A stretch of 64,000 nt of DNA from Mycobacterium sp. Aquia_216. Its GTDB lineage: Bacteria; Actinomycetota; Actinomycetes; Mycobacteriales; Mycobacteriaceae. Of this stretch, positions 21,398 through 29,316 are shown in pieces. The stretch covers positions 2,108,001-2,172,000 of the forward strand of contig NZ_CP113529.1 in NCBI RefSeq assembly GCF_026723865.1. Reading direction: 5' to 3'. Positions within the stretch are counted from its first letter, which is position 1, and the number at the start of each line of letters is the position of its first letter. The position numbers and the translations under genes were made by a program. The notes below the pieces were generated by a model. That model made no database searches, was not told the DNA's origin, and worked only from the letters and a program-made list of their open reading frames with translations.

Positions 21398-22621
21398 GTG
21401 GATTTTGGGTTGTTGCCGCCTGAGGTCAATTCCGGACTGATGTACGCCGGCCCTGGGTCGGGGCCGATGCTGGCGGCCGCGGCCAGTTGGGACGCGACCG
21501 CCGCCGAGTTGGAGACCGCCGCCAGCGGTTACTCCTCGGAAATCACCGGGCTGTCCGGCCGGTGGTTGGGCCCATCGGCGATGCGGATGGCCGCTGCCGC
21601 GACCCGCCATGTGGCGTGGTTACAGGTCAGTGCGGCCCAGGCCGCCCAGGCCGCCACCCAGGCCTATACCGTGGCGGCCGCCTACGAGGCGGCGTTCGCC
21701 GCTACGGTGCCCCCGCCGGTGATCGCGGCCAACCGCGCGCAGCTGATGATGCTGATCGCAACCAACTTCTTCGGGCAGAACACCCCGGCAATCGCGGCCA
21801 CCGAAGCCCAATACGCCGAATACTGGATCCAGGACGCCACCGCGATGTACGGCTATGCCGCTGCAGCCCAGACCGCGAGCACCCTGCAACCGTTCCCAGA
21901 GCCCCAGTCAACCACCAACGAGTCGGGGCAAGCCGATCAGGCCAACACCGTCGCGCGGACCATCGCCAACACCACCACCGCCCGGACCCAAGAGACCATC
22001 CAAACAATCACCGGGCGGATCACCGGGCCCGGTACCTACACCCCGGGCACCTACACCACGGCGGACGGAGGCACCGTTGTCGTCGGCCCCGGCAGCACTC
22101 TCACCATCGGCAACGGCGCCACTTTTCACATCGCAAGCGGCACCACGATTTACATCGATTCCGGCAGCACCCTTATCGACAACGGATACATGTACCTCGC
22201 CAACGGCGCCACCTTGACTATCAATGCCGGCAGCACCATGACCGTGAGCCCAACCGGTTACCTTATGGTCGGGGAATACACGCTGGGGTCCCTGACGGTC
22301 TCTAACAGCGTGGTCACCATCGGCCCGACCGGAGGTATGGTTGCTGAGGTGCCGGGCGCGAGCATCATCAACGGCGTGGCCTCCGCCAGCGCTCTCGGCG
22401 CAATCACTCACCAGCCCGTAACAATCAGCGCGGCTGTCGTTCCAGTAGCTCCTACCGCGAGTACGTCGGGTGCGGTGGCAGCCGCACCGCTGGCCGCATC
22501 CCCAGGCCTGGCAGGAACCGCCGGAATCCAACCCCAACTCAACGCCGAACTCCTAGCAGACTGGGCGCGCGGCCTCACCGGAGTCGACTTCGCTGCCGAT
22601 GTGACGGCGGCGGGCGGTTGA
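21398..22621 (+). CDS. PPE family protein with octapeptide beta-solenoid repeats
   Basis: A 407-residue PPE protein. The N-terminal PPE domain (1-165) starts [12 protein letters not shown] and has the WxG turn (GRWLG, 54-58) and the YAEYWIQD element, so it should be an ESX/type VII substrate, normally paired with a PE protein; no PE gene is adjacent. Residues 222-310 carry short repeats of the form G(S/A/T)T-hydrophobic-x-I-x-(N/S/A) at an eight-residue period (for example [32 protein letters not shown]), which should build a narrow beta-solenoid. The C-terminal 90 residues are Ala/Pro-rich and lack the PPE-SVP, PPW or MPTR hallmarks. GTG start, GAGGAGAA ribosome site. Confidence 0.9.
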   Translation: MDFGLLPPEVNSGLMYAGPGSGPMLAAAASWDATAAELETAASGYSSEITGLSGRWLGPSAMRMAAAATRHVAWLQVSAAQAAQAATQAYTVAAAYEAAFAATVPPPVIAANRAQLMMLIATNFFGQNTPAIAATEAQYAEYWIQDATAMYGYAAAAQTASTLQPFPEPQSTTNESGQADQANTVARTIANTTTARTQETIQTITGRITGPGTYTPGTYTTADGGTVVVGPGSTLTIGNGATFHIASGTTIYIDSGSTLIDNGYMYLANGATLTINAGSTMTVSPTGYLMVGEYTLGSLTVSNSVVTIGPTGGMVAEVPGASIINGVASASALGAITHQPVTISAAVVPVAPTASTSGAVAAAPLAASPGLAGTAGIQPQLNAELLADWARGLTGVDFAADVTAAGG

Positions 22622-22915
22622 GATTAAGGGCATCGGTTCGCGGTCCGGCTGGATGCCCAAATTAACTCAGGTTCGCGTTGCCAAGCCGTGGCCGTGAAGA
22701 CACCCTTGATGGCGACGATCTGCTCGGTCTCGGTGTAATCGGCTGAAGGTTTCGGAGTGATCGACAGCCCTCTCTCTGAGCCGTCGTTCGCAGACTCGAC
22801 GTCCGGCAGGATGCGCCCGGTTTCTGATACTTCAGGATTTCGTCGATGTCGGAATAAAATTCTGCTGCACGGTTTCCGGCCGGCGATCGTTGTCCAGCAA
22901 AGGGAGCTCGAGCGG

Positions 22916-24124
22916 ATGGATCGCCCGAACAAGGGGATCAGCCGCCGCGCAGTGTTATTCGCGGTCGCGGGCGCCATCGCGCTTACCGCGGTGAACCAGC
23001 CGACGCATGCGGCGGCGTTCGCGCCGAAGTCGTCCCGCAGCCCGGTGGGGTCCGGGGAGCGGGCGGACCTGGCGGAGCGGGCGGTCATGGAGCGGCACGT
23101 GCACACGCTCTGGTGGCAGCCGGGGACGGCCCTGGGCACCCTGCACTGGCCGTCGTCCGCGTTCGACCAATTGTTGTTGGCGCGCTGGTGTTACTGGTGG
23201 CAGGCCCATCTGCTGGACTGCGCGGTGGATGCCGCGTACCGCGCACGCACCCCCGAACGCATCGACCGGATCTTCGCCATCGCGCGCGGCATTCACACCC
23301 GCAATCTGACCGGCTGGACCAACGGGTACTGCGACGACATGTCGTGGCTGGTGCTGGCGCTCGAACGCGCCGACAGGCTACTCGGCGTCCGGTTCGACAA
23401 TGCCGTTCCGAAGCTGCAGGCCGCCCTGCTCGACGGGTGGAACCCGGCCGTCGGTGCGGTGCCCTGGAAGATCGGCCACGATTACTACAGCACCTCCGGG
23501 ATCGGTCCGACCGGCATCGCGATGGCGCGCCTGGGCAAGCTGTCCCGCGCCGAACGACTCGCCGATTTCCTGCACACCCGGTTGCGCGACACCGAAAGCG
23601 GCCTCATCTTCGACGGCGTGCACGAACCCAGCGGGCGGGTGGACCACTCGCTGCTGACCTACTGTCAGGGCGTGGCCATCGGGCTCGAGACCGAATTGGC
23701 CCTGCGCACAAACGATTCGAGCCATGGTGACCGCGCTGCGGCGCTCGTCGCCGCTACCGCCGGCAGGCTCGCTCACGGGGGCGTGATCGCCGGGGTCGCC
23801 GGGAACGACTCCGGGCTGTTCATGGGCATCCTCGCCAGGTATCTCGCTCAAACCGCGCTGGCCCTGGGTGATACCACCGCCGCGCAGCTCGTGCACGCCT
23901 CCGCGCGGGCCGCCTGGGCCAACCGCGCCGAGGTGGACGGGCTGCCGCTGTTCGGTGCGGATTGGACCCGCCCGGTCACCGTGCCGGCAGGTCTGGAAAC
24001 CGTTCCCCAGCTCGGGGACTCGTCGCTCGCGTCGTCGCCGAACCAGAGCCGCGATCTCTCGATACAGCTGAGCGGGTGGATGCTGCTCGAGGCGGATCAC
24101 CAGCTCACCTCCGCCGGGCAATGA
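22916..24124 (+). CDS. Secreted GH76-like alpha-1,6-mannan-active hydrolase
   Basis: A 402-residue exported protein. An N-terminal leader with a twin-arginine-like SRRAVLF motif and hydrophobic stretch (residues 9-27) ends near an AxA site at THAAA. The mature domain follows the (alpha/alpha)6 glycoside hydrolase family 76 pattern; the catalytic Asp pair is D140-D141 in NGYCDDMSWLVLALERA. GH76 enzymes cut alpha-1,6-mannan, which in mycobacteria is the lipomannan/lipoarabinomannan backbone, so self-glycan remodelling or scavenging is possible. The ATG at 22916 has an AAGGGAG site; upstream open frame is not protein-like. The gene lies in an island between echA17 and the Rv3038c orthologue. Confidence 0.82.
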   Translation: MDRPNKGISRRAVLFAVAGAIALTAVNQPTHAAAFAPKSSRSPVGSGERADLAERAVMERHVHTLWWQPGTALGTLHWPSSAFDQLLLARWCYWWQAHLLDCAVDAAYRARTPERIDRIFAIARGIHTRNLTGWTNGYCDDMSWLVLALERADRLLGVRFDNAVPKLQAALLDGWNPAVGAVPWKIGHDYYSTSGIGPTGIAMARLGKLSRAERLADFLHTRLRDTESGLIFDGVHEPSGRVDHSLLTYCQGVAIGLETELALRTNDSSHGDRAAALVAATAGRLAHGGVIAGVAGNDSGLFMGILARYLAQTALALGDTTAAQLVHASARAAWANRAEVDGLPLFGADWTRPVTVPAGLETVPQLGDSSLASSPNQSRDLSIQLSGWMLLEADHQLTSAGQ

Positions 24125-24560
24125 GCCCGCGGCCGCCCCGGGCCGCGCGGTGTCGACTGGCCAGCATGAAGCCCGCCGTCAGCCCCATCACCATCCGACA
24201 TCGGCTTCCCGCCGCCACCGATTACCGCACCCGGAAAGATCTACGATGACCATTCGACCCAAGACGGGATATGAGACCCGCATAATTCGTCTGGTTTGAG
24301 ACGCAACTGGGCTGCGGCGGCGAGCATTGGTCGATATCTCTTAGGAGGACGCTCGTTCAGGTAGTACCAAATCGTATGGTCGAGTGCACCCGCCGACACA
24401 CATAGCCGATTAGCCGCTATTTTCACGATTTGGATTTCGATCGTGTGGTTTTCGCGGTGTGGATCGCGTGCGGTCGAGCACTTCTTGGCAGTTGATGTCG
24501 GCCACACCTGGCGTGGTTTGGGCGGCGAGATTTGTCGTACCCGGCTGTCATGATGTGGTT
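24125..24560. other. 436-base low-G+C gap
   Basis: The stretch between the GH76 and DUF222 genes is visibly richer in A+T than its surroundings. It contains one possible minus-strand small gene (24241-24507, listed separately) and, at its right end, the promoter of the DUF222 gene: a CATGAT hexamer (24549-24554) ends seven bases before the ATG at 24561, which fits a leaderless start. Confidence 0.4.
24241..24507 (-). CDS. Possible small protein of unknown function
   Basis: An 88-codon frame. The middle reads IVKIAANRLCVSAGALDHTI and is followed by a basic Pro/Lys/Arg segment and a helix (MLAAAAQLRL). It could be the 3' part of a small DNA-binding or toxin-antitoxin-type protein, or a decayed remnant. 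There is no clear ribosome site and no family is recognised. Base composition is lower in G+C than neighbours, in keeping with acquisition. Confidence 0.25.
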   Translation of the reverse strand: MWPTSTAKKCSTARDPHRENHTIEIQIVKIAANRLCVSAGALDHTIWYYLNERPPKRYRPMLAAAAQLRLKPDELCGSHIPSWVEWSS

Positions 24561-25805
24561 ATGTCTTCGATCGCATCCGCTGGCGCCGTGGTGGTGAGTC
24601 CTGCTGAGCGGCTTGAGGTGTTGTTCGAGGAGTTAGCTGAGCTGACCGGTCAGCGCAACGCCATTGATGGGCGCATCGTGGAGATTGCCGCCGAGATAGA
24701 TCGCGACGAGCTGTGCGGCGCGACGGGCGCGCGGTCGGTGGCGGCGTTGATGGCGTGGAAGACCGGCTCGTCATCGGCAAACGCCCACACGATCGCCACG
24801 GTGGCGCGCCGGATGGCGGAGTTTCCGCGCTGCGCGGCGGGCCTGCGGGAGGGGCGGCTGTCGCTGGATCAGGTCGGCGTCGTCGCGGGGGCCGCAGGCA
24901 AGGGATCCGATGCGCACTATGCGCAGCTGGCCGAGGTCGCGACGGTCAGCCAACTGCGCACCGCGGTCAAGCTGGAACCGCGACCCCAACCCGATCCTCG
25001 GCCCGAACCGCAGCCCTCGATCACCCAGACCTCCGACGAGGAGTTCAGCTGTTGGCGGATCACACTGGGGCACCTGGATGCGGCGAAGTTCGACGCGGCA
25101 CTCGCGTCGCATCGGGATGCGCTGATCGCCCAGTGGAAGCGCGACCACGGCGACCGCCAATCAGATCAGCGGCCCCCGTTCCCGAACGCCACCGACGCGT
25201 TTATGCGTCTGGTGGAGGCGGGGTGGGATGCCGAGGCGGCCCGCCGCCCGCACGGGCAGCACACCACTGTGGTGGTGCACGTCGATGTGGCCCAGCACGT
25301 TGCGGCGTTGCATCTGGGGCCGCTGCTCACCGACGCCGAACGCCGATACCTGACCTGTGATGCCACCTGTGAAGTCTGGTTCGAACGTGACGGCGAGGTC
25401 ATCGGTGCCGGGCGGGCGACCCGCACCGTCAACCGGCGGCTTCGTCGTGCGCTGGAGCACCGCCACCCGACCTGCGCGGTCCCCGGCTGTGGGGCGACCC
25501 GCGGCCTGCACGCCCACCACATCCGGCACTGGGAAGACGGCGGCCCCACCGAGTTGGCCAACCTGGTGCTCGTCTGCCCCTATCACCACCGGCTGCACCA
25601 CCGCGGCATCATCACCATCACCGGACCCGCAGACCATCTCATCGTCACCGACAACGCCGGCCGACAGCTCAGCACCGGATCACTCGCGCGCCCACCCAAC
25701 CGTCCCCCGCCCGCGGTCCCACCATGGCCCGGACCCACCGGCGAACGCGCCCACTGGTGGTGGTACCAACCCTTCCAACCCCAACCACCACCAACAAAAA
25801 ACTAG
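24561..25805 (+). CDS. DUF222 / HNH endonuclease domain protein (13E12 repeat family)
   Basis: A 414-residue protein with an N-terminal DUF222 domain (about 1-290) and a C-terminal HNH nuclease motif (CAVPGCGATRGLHAHHIRHW then LVCPYHHRLHH) with the zinc cysteine pair and catalytic histidines. This is the multicopy 13E12 family of mycobacteria, often associated with mobile or prophage-like sequence; its role is unknown. The ATG at 24561 fits a leaderless promoter; an upstream open frame to 24459 is not conserved in character. The C-terminus is a Pro/Trp-rich tail. Confidence 0.9.
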   Translation: MSSIASAGAVVVSPAERLEVLFEELAELTGQRNAIDGRIVEIAAEIDRDELCGATGARSVAALMAWKTGSSSANAHTIATVARRMAEFPRCAAGLREGRLSLDQVGVVAGAAGKGSDAHYAQLAEVATVSQLRTAVKLEPRPQPDPRPEPQPSITQTSDEEFSCWRITLGHLDAAKFDAALASHRDALIAQWKRDHGDRQSDQRPPFPNATDAFMRLVEAGWDAEAARRPHGQHTTVVVHVDVAQHVAALHLGPLLTDAERRYLTCDATCEVWFERDGEVIGAGRATRTVNRRLRRALEHRHPTCAVPGCGATRGLHAHHIRHWEDGGPTELANLVLVCPYHHRLHHRGIITITGPADHLIVTDNAGRQLSTGSLARPPNRPPPAVPPWPGPTGERAHWWWYQPFQPQPPPTKN

Positions 25806-26402
25806 GCTGGTGAGAAGCAACGTATCGATGATGAAAACGGTTGGGAGATACAGAATTTCGCTTGCGCTACCCGCTACCATCGGATCTTGTTGTGCAACGC
25901 CGACACGCAGGCCCGCACCGTCGCCGACCCGACACCCAGGGCCCTCATCAAGAGTGCCGTTGACGTGCGCACTAATTTGAGCCAGAGATTGCCTTCGACC
26001 GCTCCGGTGCCGGCACCCACCATGCTGTCCAAGTCGCGCACAAATCATCAAAGGCATTCGCATTGCGGCCGAACCACTGCGGGAAGTCCCATGCCTCGGC
26101 GAAAACGGCATCAAGGGTCTTGATGTGTGCGCCGTCGACCGCTGTGACCTCAATCCTGGGCAGCGGTGCTAGCGGCGATTCGCGCGTATACCCACACGGG
26201 CCCGCGATCAGCGGCCTGTCTCGGAAATTCGTCGACGTTCAAGGTGTGTGCCGGTCACTATCGCAGCCAGCACCTGCTGCCCTTCATCACTGACCCGAAG
26301 CACATCGGCCACATTGTTGAGTTAGGCCGACTCTGCCTGATCGCGGTTCGCCTCTTGCCGGCGCCAGACACCCCGAATCCGCCAGCGATTAGGCTGCCCT
26401 GC
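25806..26402. other. 597-base gap with broken reading frames
   Basis: No intact gene is seen. The minus strand between about 25970 and 26245 carries a frameshifted barstar-like remnant (listed separately). A further short minus-strand frame near 26230-26335 (NNVADVLRVSDEGQQVLAAI) looks protein-like but lacks a start. A TAGGCT -10-like hexamer at 26390-26395 probably drives the downstream methyltransferase, giving a near-leaderless transcript. The stretch forms the right part of the accessory island. Confidence 0.4.
25970..26245 (-). pseudogene. Barstar-family (ribonuclease inhibitor) remnant, frameshifted
   Basis: On the minus strand a frame open from about 26245 reads PRIEVTAVDGAHIKTLDAVF then AEAWDFPQWFGRNANAFDD. 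The FPxWFGRNxNAFDD segment is the barstar core that binds the active site of barnase-type RNases. Directly after it the frame changes: inserting one base would restore a natural DLDSMVGAGTGAVEG continuation in the next frame. The frame stops at about 25970 and has no clear start codon. The frameshift and lack of ends indicate a decayed immunity gene; no RNase toxin gene is adjacent. Confidence 0.5.
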
Positions 26403-27365
26403 ATGACCGAAGTAACTCCGGCCGCCCATGTCACGGCCGATCAGGTCGAAGCCGCCCGGCACGACACCAAGCTCGCCCAGGTGCTCTACCACGACTGGGA
26501 GGCCGAGACCTACGACGAGAAGTGGTCGATCTCCTACGACCAGCGCTGCGTGGACTACGCCCGTGGCCGCTTCGACGCCGCCGTGCCCGACGAGGTTCAA
26601 CGCGATCTGCCGTACGATCGTGCCCTCGAATTAGGTTGTGGCACAGGGTTTTTCCTGCTCAACCTGATCCAGGCGGGCGTCGCCCGGCGGGGTTCGGTCA
26701 CCGACCTGTCACCCGGCATGGTCAAGGTCGCCACCCGCAACGGGCAATCGCTGGGCTTGGACATCGACGGCCGGGTCGCCGACGCCGAGGGCATTCCGTA
26801 CGACGACAACACCTTCGACCTGGTGGTCGGCCACGCCGTGCTGCATCACATTCCCGACGTCGAGCTCTCGCTGCGTGAGGTGATCCGGGTGCTCAAGCCC
26901 GGCGGCCGATTCGTGTTCGCCGGCGAGCCGACCAATGTTGGCGAGGTCTACGCCCGTTCGTTGTCCACGCTGACCTGGCGGGTTGCCACCAATGTCACCA
27001 AGTTGCCCGGCCTGGGCGGCTGGCGGCGCCCGCAGGTCGAGCTCGACGAGTCCTCCCGCGTCGCGGCGCTGGAAGCCATCGTCGACCTGCACACCTTTGC
27101 GCCGGAGGACCTGGAGCGGATGGCCGCCAACGCCGGCGCCGTACGGGTCGAGACCGCCAGTGAGGAGTTCACCGCCGCGATGTTCGGCTGGCCGGTCCGC
27201 ACCTTCGAGGCGTCGGTGCCGCCGGGGCGGCTGGGCTGGGGCTGGGCGAAATTCGCTTTCAACGGCTGGAAGACACTGAGCTGGGTCGACGCCAACATCT
27301 GGCGCCACCTCGCGCCAAAGGGGTGGTTCTACAACGTGATGGTCACCGGGGTCAAACCCTCCTGA
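26403..27365 (+). CDS. SAM-dependent methyltransferase (Rv3038c-like)
   Basis: A 320-residue class I methyltransferase. Motif I is LELGCGTGFFLLNL, followed by the acidic and post-motif regions DLSPGM, DAEGIPYDDNTFDLVVGHAV and VLKPGGRFVFAGEP. The C-terminal 130 residues form a membrane-leaning domain typical of this mycobacterial group. The ATG at 26403 has a TAGGCT -10 element eight bases upstream. It is the first gene of the conserved block that in M. tuberculosis includes putative methylglucose lipopolysaccharide genes; its own substrate is not established. Confidence 0.92.
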   Translation: MTEVTPAAHVTADQVEAARHDTKLAQVLYHDWEAETYDEKWSISYDQRCVDYARGRFDAAVPDEVQRDLPYDRALELGCGTGFFLLNLIQAGVARRGSVTDLSPGMVKVATRNGQSLGLDIDGRVADAEGIPYDDNTFDLVVGHAVLHHIPDVELSLREVIRVLKPGGRFVFAGEPTNVGEVYARSLSTLTWRVATNVTKLPGLGGWRRPQVELDESSRVAALEAIVDLHTFAPEDLERMAANAGAVRVETASEEFTAAMFGWPVRTFEASVPPGRLGWGWAKFAFNGWKTLSWVDANIWRHLAPKGWFYNVMVTGVKPS

Positions 27366-28558
27366 ACCAGTCCGGTCAAGGCCTGCGTTTCACCACCGAC
27401 GACGTCGGCTATCTGCGATCGGATTCGGGTGTCGAGGCGCTGGCCGCCGTCGCCGAGTTCGCGTTGACCGACGCCACCCGAATCGCCGATATCGCCGCGG
27501 TGCGGGGCCGTTTCGGTGACCGGGCGCCGGTGCTGGTGGAGACCACGCTGCTGCGCCGACGCGCCAGCGACAAGCTGGGACAGCTGGGCGCCGTGTCGGA
27601 CTGGCTGTTCACCGACGAGGCACTGCAGCAGGCGACAGCGGCGCCGGTGGCCCTGCACCGGGCGAAGCGGCTCGCCGGGGCTTTCGTGCACGACGCGACC
27701 TGTTCGATCGGAACCGAAGTGGCCGCGCTGCGCGGCGCGGGCGCCCGAGTGTTGGGCAGCGACATCGACCCGGTGCGGTTGGCGATGGCGGCCCACAACC
27801 TAGGCCCCGACGCCGGCCTCTGCCGCGCCGACGCCCTGCACCCGGTGACCCGCGACGCGGTGGTCGTCGTCGATCCTGCCCGCCGCCGCGGCGGGCAGCG
27901 CCGGTTCCATCCGGCCGACTACCAACCGGGCCTGGCCGAGTTGATCGACTGCTACCGCGGTCGTGATCTCGTCGTAAAGTGCGCTCCGGGAATAGATTTC
28001 GATCAGCTACGGCGCTTCGGTTTCGACGGTGAAGTCGAAGTCACGTCGTATCGCGGCTCGGTGCGGGAAGCGTGCCTGTGGTCGGGCCGGCTGGCCGCGC
28101 CGGGGGTTCGGCGGCGGGCCAGCGTGCTGGATCGCGGCGAACAGCTCACCGATACCGAGCCCGACGACTGCGGGGTGCGCCCGGCCGGGCGCTGGATCGT
28201 CGACCCGGACGGCGCCGTGGTGCGGGCCGGCCTGGTGCGCCACTACGGCGCGCGGCACGGGCTGTGGCAACTCGATCCCGACATCGCCTACCTGTCCGGT
28301 GACCGAGCGCCGCCGCAGGTGCGGGGCTTCGAGGTGCTCGAGCAGCTGGAGTTCGACGAGCGCCGGCTCCGCCGGGCTCTGACGGCGCTGGATTGTGGGG
28401 CGCTGGAGATCCTGGTGCGCGGTCTACAGGTCGACCCCGACGCGTTGCGGCGACGGCTGCGGCCTCGCGGCAGCCAATCGCTGTCGGTGGTCATCACGCG
28501 TATCGGCGCCGGGCCCGCCGCTCGTGCGACGGCGTACGTCTGCCGCCCCTCGCGGTAA
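27323..28558 (+). CDS. Class I methyltransferase with THUMP-like C-terminus (Rv3037c-like)
   Basis: A predicted methyltransferase. The SAM region is VHDATCSIGTEVAALRGAGA with GSDIDPVRLAMAAHN, and a VVVDPARRRGG stretch replaces the usual catalytic NPP-type loop. The C-terminal 80 residues match the THUMP-like domain of these proteins, which suggests an RNA substrate; a methylglucan role has also been proposed for the locus. The only standard in-frame start is the GTG at 27323, overlapping the previous gene by 43 bases. A CTG at 27362, overlapping the previous TGA, is where coupled genes would normally start. Confidence 0.85.
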   Translation: MVLQRDGHRGQTLLNQSGQGLRFTTDDVGYLRSDSGVEALAAVAEFALTDATRIADIAAVRGRFGDRAPVLVETTLLRRRASDKLGQLGAVSDWLFTDEALQQATAAPVALHRAKRLAGAFVHDATCSIGTEVAALRGAGARVLGSDIDPVRLAMAAHNLGPDAGLCRADALHPVTRDAVVVVDPARRRGGQRRFHPADYQPGLAELIDCYRGRDLVVKCAPGIDFDQLRRFGFDGEVEVTSYRGSVREACLWSGRLAAPGVRRRASVLDRGEQLTDTEPDDCGVRPAGRWIVDPDGAVVRAGLVRHYGARHGLWQLDPDIAYLSGDRAPPQVRGFEVLEQLEFDERRLRRALTALDCGALEILVRGLQVDPDALRRRLRPRGSQSLSVVITRIGAGPAARATAYVCRPSR

Positions 28559-28630
28559 CGCCCTGTACGCTGTCGGCGGTCACTTTCCGGGGGACCTCGC
28601 CTTTTGAAGTCGACGAGGACAATTCGAGCT

Positions 28631-29311
28631 ATGCGCTATCTGATCGCGGCCGCGGTACTGCTTACCGCGGTGCTGCTGGCCCGGCCGGCAGCCGCCGGGC
28701 CGCCAACCTGTGCCAGCCTGGGCGGCGCCGTCGAGGGCGGGCAGCTGTGCCAGGTGCGTGCCACCGGTCCGACGTACACGCTGAACATGACCTTTCCGGC
28801 CGACTACCCCGACCAGCAGCTGACCGACTACATCACGCAGAACCGCGACGGGTTCTTGGCCGTCGCGCAGACCACCGGACCCCGCGACCAGCCTTACCAA
28901 ATGGAGGCGACCACCGAGCAGCACTTTGCCGGGCAGCCGCCGCACAACACCCGCAGCGTGGTGCTCAAGTTCTTTCAGGACGTCGGCGGATCGCACACCT
29001 CCACCTGGTACAAGGCGTTCAACTACAACCTCGCGACCAAGCAGCCCATCACCTTCGACAACCTGTTCGTCCCCAACACGTCGCCGCTGGAGGCGATCTT
29101 CCCGCTGGTCCAGCGCGACCTGGAAAGGCAGAACGCGCTGGGCGCGGCCATCTTGCCCTCGTCGGGCCGGGATCCCTCGCACTATCAGAACTTCGCCATC
29201 ACCGAGGACCAGCTGATCTTCTATTTCGCTCCGGGGGAGATGCTGCCCGCGTTCGCCGGCCCCTGCCAGGCCCAGGTGCCGCGCAATGCCATCCCGCCGC
29301 TGGCTGTCTAA
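28631..29311 (+). CDS. Secreted DUF3298/RsiV-like protein (Rv3036c, TB22.2-like)
   Basis: A 226-residue exported protein with a signal peptide (MRYLIAAAVLLTAVLLARPA, cleavage after AAA near 23) and a mature alpha/beta domain containing SVVLKFFQDVGG, WYKAFNYNLATKQPITFDNL and NFAITEDQLIFYFAPGE, the DUF3298 pattern. Length and sequence follow M. tuberculosis TB22.2, a known culture-filtrate protein. A pair of cysteines near the N-terminus of the mature part may form a disulfide. Function is unknown. It converges with the lipoprotein gene that ends five bases later. Confidence 0.92.
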   Translation: MRYLIAAAVLLTAVLLARPAAAGPPTCASLGGAVEGGQLCQVRATGPTYTLNMTFPADYPDQQLTDYITQNRDGFLAVAQTTGPRDQPYQMEATTEQHFAGQPPHNTRSVVLKFFQDVGGSHTSTWYKAFNYNLATKQPITFDNLFVPNTSPLEAIFPLVQRDLERQNALGAAILPSSGRDPSHYQNFAITEDQLIFYFAPGEMLPAFAGPCQAQVPRNAIPPLAV

Positions 29312-29316
29312 CGGCC

